This document shows, piece after piece, positions 4,847-7,012 of a stretch of DNA of 7,012 nt. Numbering within the stretch: position 1 is the first letter of the stretch; every line of letters starts with the position of its first letter. The notes beneath the pieces were generated by a model. The model did not search any database, was not told where the DNA came from, and saw only the letters and a list, made by a program, of their open reading frames with translations. The stretch lies in contig MWAC01000077.1 in assembly GCA_002068815.1 (NCBI GenBank), positions 1-7,012 on the forward strand, read 5' to 3'. The translations under genes were made by a program, and so were the position numbers. This DNA comes from Firmicutes bacterium ADurb.Bin467 (GTDB lineage Bacteria > Bacillota > Clostridia > Christensenellales > Aristaeellaceae).

Positions 4847-6576
4847 AGGAACTGATGCTCGGAAACGCGGCGGTCGCCCGGGGCCTGTTCGAGGCCGGAT
4901 GCCGCTTCGTCTCCTCCTATCCCGGCACACCCTCGACCGAAATCACCGAATGCGCGGCCGACTACGAGGAAGTCTACGCGGAATGGGCGCCGAACGAGAA
5001 GGTGGCGCTCGAGGCGGCGCTCGGCGCGTGCTTCGCGGGCGCGCGCAGCTTCGCGGCGATGAAGCACGTCGGGCTGAATGTCGCGGCCGACCCGCTGTTC
5101 ACGGCGTCCTACACGGGCGTGAACGGAGGCCTCGTCGTCGCCGTCGCGGACGACCCGGCGATGCACTCGTCGCAGAACGAACAGGATTCCCGGCACTACG
5201 CCAGGGCCGCGAAGCTGCCGATGCTCGAGCCCTCGGACTCGTCCGAATGCCTCGAATTCACAAAGCTCGCGTTCGAGCTCTCGGAGCGATTCGACACGCC
5301 GGTTGTTCTCAGGACGGCGACGCGCATCGCGCACGCGCAGAGCCTCGTCGAATTGTCTCCGCGCGCCCGGATCGAGCTGAAGCCCTACGGAAAGAACCCG
5401 GAAAAGTACGTGATGTCGCCGGCAAACGCCGTTCGCAGCCACGCGGAGGTCGAGAAGCGCGTCGCGGCGCTCCGGGAATACGCCGAATCCTCCGAACTGA
5501 ACCGCGAGGAGCTCCGCGGCCGCGAGGTCGGCTTCGTGACCTCCGGCGCGTGCTACCAGTACGTGCGCGAGGCGTTCCCCGACGCGAGCGTGTTCAAGCT
5601 CGGCATCGTCCACCCGCTGCCGATCGAGCGCATCCGGGCGTTCTCGGAGAAGGTCGGGCGGCTGATCGTCGTCGAGGAGCTCGACCCGTTCCTCGAGACC
5701 GAGCTGCGCGCGGCGCGCGTGCCGGTCGCGGGCGGCAAGGACCTGTTCGGCCTGCTCGGGGAGCTCTCGCCGGTTGGAATCCGCAAGGCGCTCGGCGCGC
5801 CCGTCCCGGAGACGAAGGCGTTCGGCGAGCCGATCCCGCCGCGCCCGCCGGTCATGTGCGCGGGCTGCCCGCACAGGGGGCTATTCCGCGTGCTCTCGAA
5901 GCTGAAGCTGACCGTGCTCGGCGACATCGGCTGCTACACGCTCGGCTCCGCCGCGCCGCTCAACGCGATCGACGCGGTCGTGTGCATGGGCGCGTCGGTC
6001 TCGATGCTGCACGGGTTTACGAAGGTCCGGCCGGATATGGCGAAGCGGACCGTCGGCGTCATCGGCGACTCGACGTTCATCCACTCGGGCATCACGGGGC
6101 TGATCAACATCGCGTACAACCGCGGCGTCTCGACGCTGCTCGTGCTCGACAACGCGATCACCGGCATGACCGGCCACCAGCAGAACCCGACGACCGGGCT
6201 GACGCTCAAGAACGAGCCGTCGCCGGCCACCTCGATCGAGAAAATCTGCGAGGCGTCGGGCGTCCAAAGCGTCCGCGTCGTCGATCCGCACGACATGGCG
6301 CGGATGGAGAGGGTGCTCAAGGAGGAGCTTGAAAAGGACGAGCCCTCGGTCATCGTGTCCCGCCGCCCGTGCGCGCTTTTGAAGTGCGTGCCGCACAGGT
6401 CTCCGGTCCGGATCGACCCGGAGAAGTGCCGCGGCTGCGCCTCCTGCATGAAGATCGGCTGCCCGGCGATACGCTTTGCGGACAAAAAGGCGATCGTCGA
6501 CGAGGCCCAGTGCGTCGGCTGCGGGCTGTGCATACAGACCTGCGGCTTCCAGGCGATCGGGGAGGTGGACGCATGA
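4843..6576 (+). CDS. iorA: Indolepyruvate:ferredoxin oxidoreductase, alpha subunit
   Basis: This is the catalytic subunit of the oxygen-sensitive, TPP-dependent enzyme that converts aromatic 2-oxoacids plus CoA to arylacyl-CoA, CO2 and reduced ferredoxin. It has 577 residues. The N-terminal pyrimidine-binding domain shows SSYPGTPSTEI (24-34), EWAPNEKVALE (47-57) and the family block MHSSQNEQDSRHYA (107-120). A middle domain (about 227-290) is followed by the TPP pyrophosphate domain: CAGCPHRG (339-346), GDIGCYTLG (360-368), GDSTFIHSG (408-416) and LDNAITGMTGHQQNP (435-449), where Asp409 and Asn437 probably bind Mg. A C-terminal ferredoxin domain has two cysteine sets: 529/532/535/540 and 557/560/563/567. 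The second set ends CG rather than the usual CP. ATG 4843 has AAGGAG 10 bases upstream and overlaps the ligase stop (ATGA). Family identification is firm; preference for indole-, phenyl- or hydroxyphenylpyruvate is not readable. Confidence 0.95.
   Translation: MKELMLGNAAVARGLFEAGCRFVSSYPGTPSTEITECAADYEEVYAEWAPNEKVALEAALGACFAGARSFAAMKHVGLNVAADPLFTASYTGVNGGLVVAVADDPAMHSSQNEQDSRHYARAAKLPMLEPSDSSECLEFTKLAFELSERFDTPVVLRTATRIAHAQSLVELSPRARIELKPYGKNPEKYVMSPANAVRSHAEVEKRVAALREYAESSELNREELRGREVGFVTSGACYQYVREAFPDASVFKLGIVHPLPIERIRAFSEKVGRLIVVEELDPFLETELRAARVPVAGGKDLFGLLGELSPVGIRKALGAPVPETKAFGEPIPPRPPVMCAGCPHRGLFRVLSKLKLTVLGDIGCYTLGSAAPLNAIDAVVCMGASVSMLHGFTKVRPDMAKRTVGVIGDSTFIHSGITGLINIAYNRGVSTLLVLDNAITGMTGHQQNPTTGLTLKNEPSPATSIEKICEASGVQSVRVVDPHDMARMERVLKEELEKDEPSVIVSRRPCALLKCVPHRSPVRIDPEKCRGCASCMKIGCPAIRFADKKAIVDEAQCVGCGLCIQTCGFQAIGEVDA
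6561..6566 (+). promoter_or_regulatory. Ribosome binding site of iorB inside the end of iorA
   Basis: GGAGGT lies 6 bases before the iorB ATG within the final iorA codons. With the ATGA overlap of stop and start, it should couple synthesis of the two subunits in near-equal amounts. Confidence 0.7.
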
Positions 6577-7012
6577 CGACCACATCGGTGATGATCGCCG
6601 GCGTCGGCGGGCAGGGGACGCTGCTCGCGTCGAAGGTGCTCGGCGCGGCGCTTTTGTCGCTCGACTACGACGTCAAGGTCAGCGAGGTGCACGGCATGTC
6701 GCAGCGCGGCGGCAGCGTCGTGACCTATGTGCGCTTCGGGGACGAGGTGCACGCGCCGATCGTAGACCTCGGCGATGCGGATTTCCTGCTCGCGTTCGAG
6801 CCGCTCGAGGCCGCGCGCTACGTCTCCCGATTGAAGCCGGACGGACTCCTGATCGTCAACACCGCGCCGACGCTTCCGATGCCGGTCATCACCGGGCAGA
6901 TGGTTTACCCGGACGGCGTGATCGAGAAGCTCCGCGCGCGCCTGAACACCGTCGCGATCGACGCGCTGGCGCCGGCTAAGGAGGCCGGGAGCGCGAAGGC
7001 GGTCAACATGGT
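6573..7012 (+). CDS. iorB: Indolepyruvate:ferredoxin oxidoreductase, beta subunit, N-terminal part
   Basis: This is the small subunit of the IorAB complex, equivalent to the gamma domain of pyruvate:ferredoxin oxidoreductases and thought to help bind CoA and hold the complex together. The right edge truncates it after 146 complete codons; family members are usually near 190-200 residues, so roughly a quarter is missing. Visible motifs are the glycine-rich GVGGQGTLLAS (10-20) and the highly conserved EVHGMSQRGGSV (38-49), followed by TYVRFGDEVHAPIV. No signal peptide or membrane segment is apparent, consistent with a cytoplasmic enzyme. ATG 6573 overlaps the iorA TGA by 4 bases and has a strong SD. 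The reading frame is intact to the edge. Confidence 0.93.
   Translation, partial: MTTTSVMIAGVGGQGTLLASKVLGAALLSLDYDVKVSEVHGMSQRGGSVVTYVRFGDEVHAPIVDLGDADFLLAFEPLEAARYVSRLKPDGLLIVNTAPTLPMPVITGQMVYPDGVIEKLRARLNTVAIDALAPAKEAGSAKAVNM

Noticed and set aside
3503..4930. Long open frame of 475 codons antisense to the ligase
   Set aside because: It runs opposite a gene with clear motifs, and its product is a low-complexity Arg/Asp/His/Leu-rich sequence, typical of a GC-rich antisense shadow.
4627..5874. Long antisense open frame over iorA
   Set aside because: Arg/Ala-rich shadow translation with no recognisable domain; iorA is intact on the other strand.

Overview
The window is GC-rich bacterial DNA with strong Shine-Dalgarno sequences, tight gene packing and GC-biased third codon positions. 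It holds two operons that diverge from one AT-rich intergenic region. Leftward (minus strand, from about 3207 to beyond base 1) lies an oligopeptide/dipeptide ABC importer in the order oppB, oppC, oppD, oppF; oppF is cut by the left edge. Rightward (plus strand, from about 3493 to beyond base 7012) lies a PaaK-type phenylacetate-CoA ligase followed by both subunits of indolepyruvate:ferredoxin oxidoreductase, iorA and iorB; iorB is cut by the right edge.

Organism: IorAB is an oxygen-sensitive ferredoxin-linked enzyme of anaerobes. Together with a peptide importer and a CodY-like box in front of oppB, this points to an anaerobic, peptide- or amino-acid-fermenting bacterium. A high-GC clostridial Firmicute is the best guess, and a Synergistetes-type fermenter is possible. 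This is inference; no rRNA or other phylogenetic marker is present.

Layout: 1-152 oppF start (minus); 149-1156 oppD (minus); 1161-2234 oppC (minus); 2251-3162 oppB (minus); 3163-3532 divergent regulatory region; 3533-4846 paaK-like ligase (plus); 4843-6576 iorA (plus); 6573-7012 iorB start (plus). Junctions are tight in both operons: a 4-base stop/start overlap at oppD/oppF, paaK/iorA and iorA/iorB, and SD sequences set in or beside the preceding stop at oppC/oppD and oppB/oppC.

How the genes may work together: the importer would bring in peptides. After hydrolysis and transamination, aromatic 2-oxoacids (indolepyruvate, phenylpyruvate, 4-hydroxyphenylpyruvate) would be oxidised by IorAB to arylacetyl-CoA, reducing ferredoxin. 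The ligase interconverts arylacetate and arylacetyl-CoA, so it could release the product or, in the other direction, supply arylacetyl-CoA for reductive carboxylation to aromatic amino acids. No substrate-binding protein (oppA) lies in the window.

The least explained part is the intergenic region. It carries a good sigma-A-like promoter for opp with a CodY-box-like palindrome just upstream, a candidate extended -10 promoter for the ligase operon sitting between the arms of an inverted repeat, and further short repeated words. I see no RNA genes, CRISPR arrays, insertion sequences or other mobile elements. I found no clear evidence of a wholly new system; both operons belong to known families.
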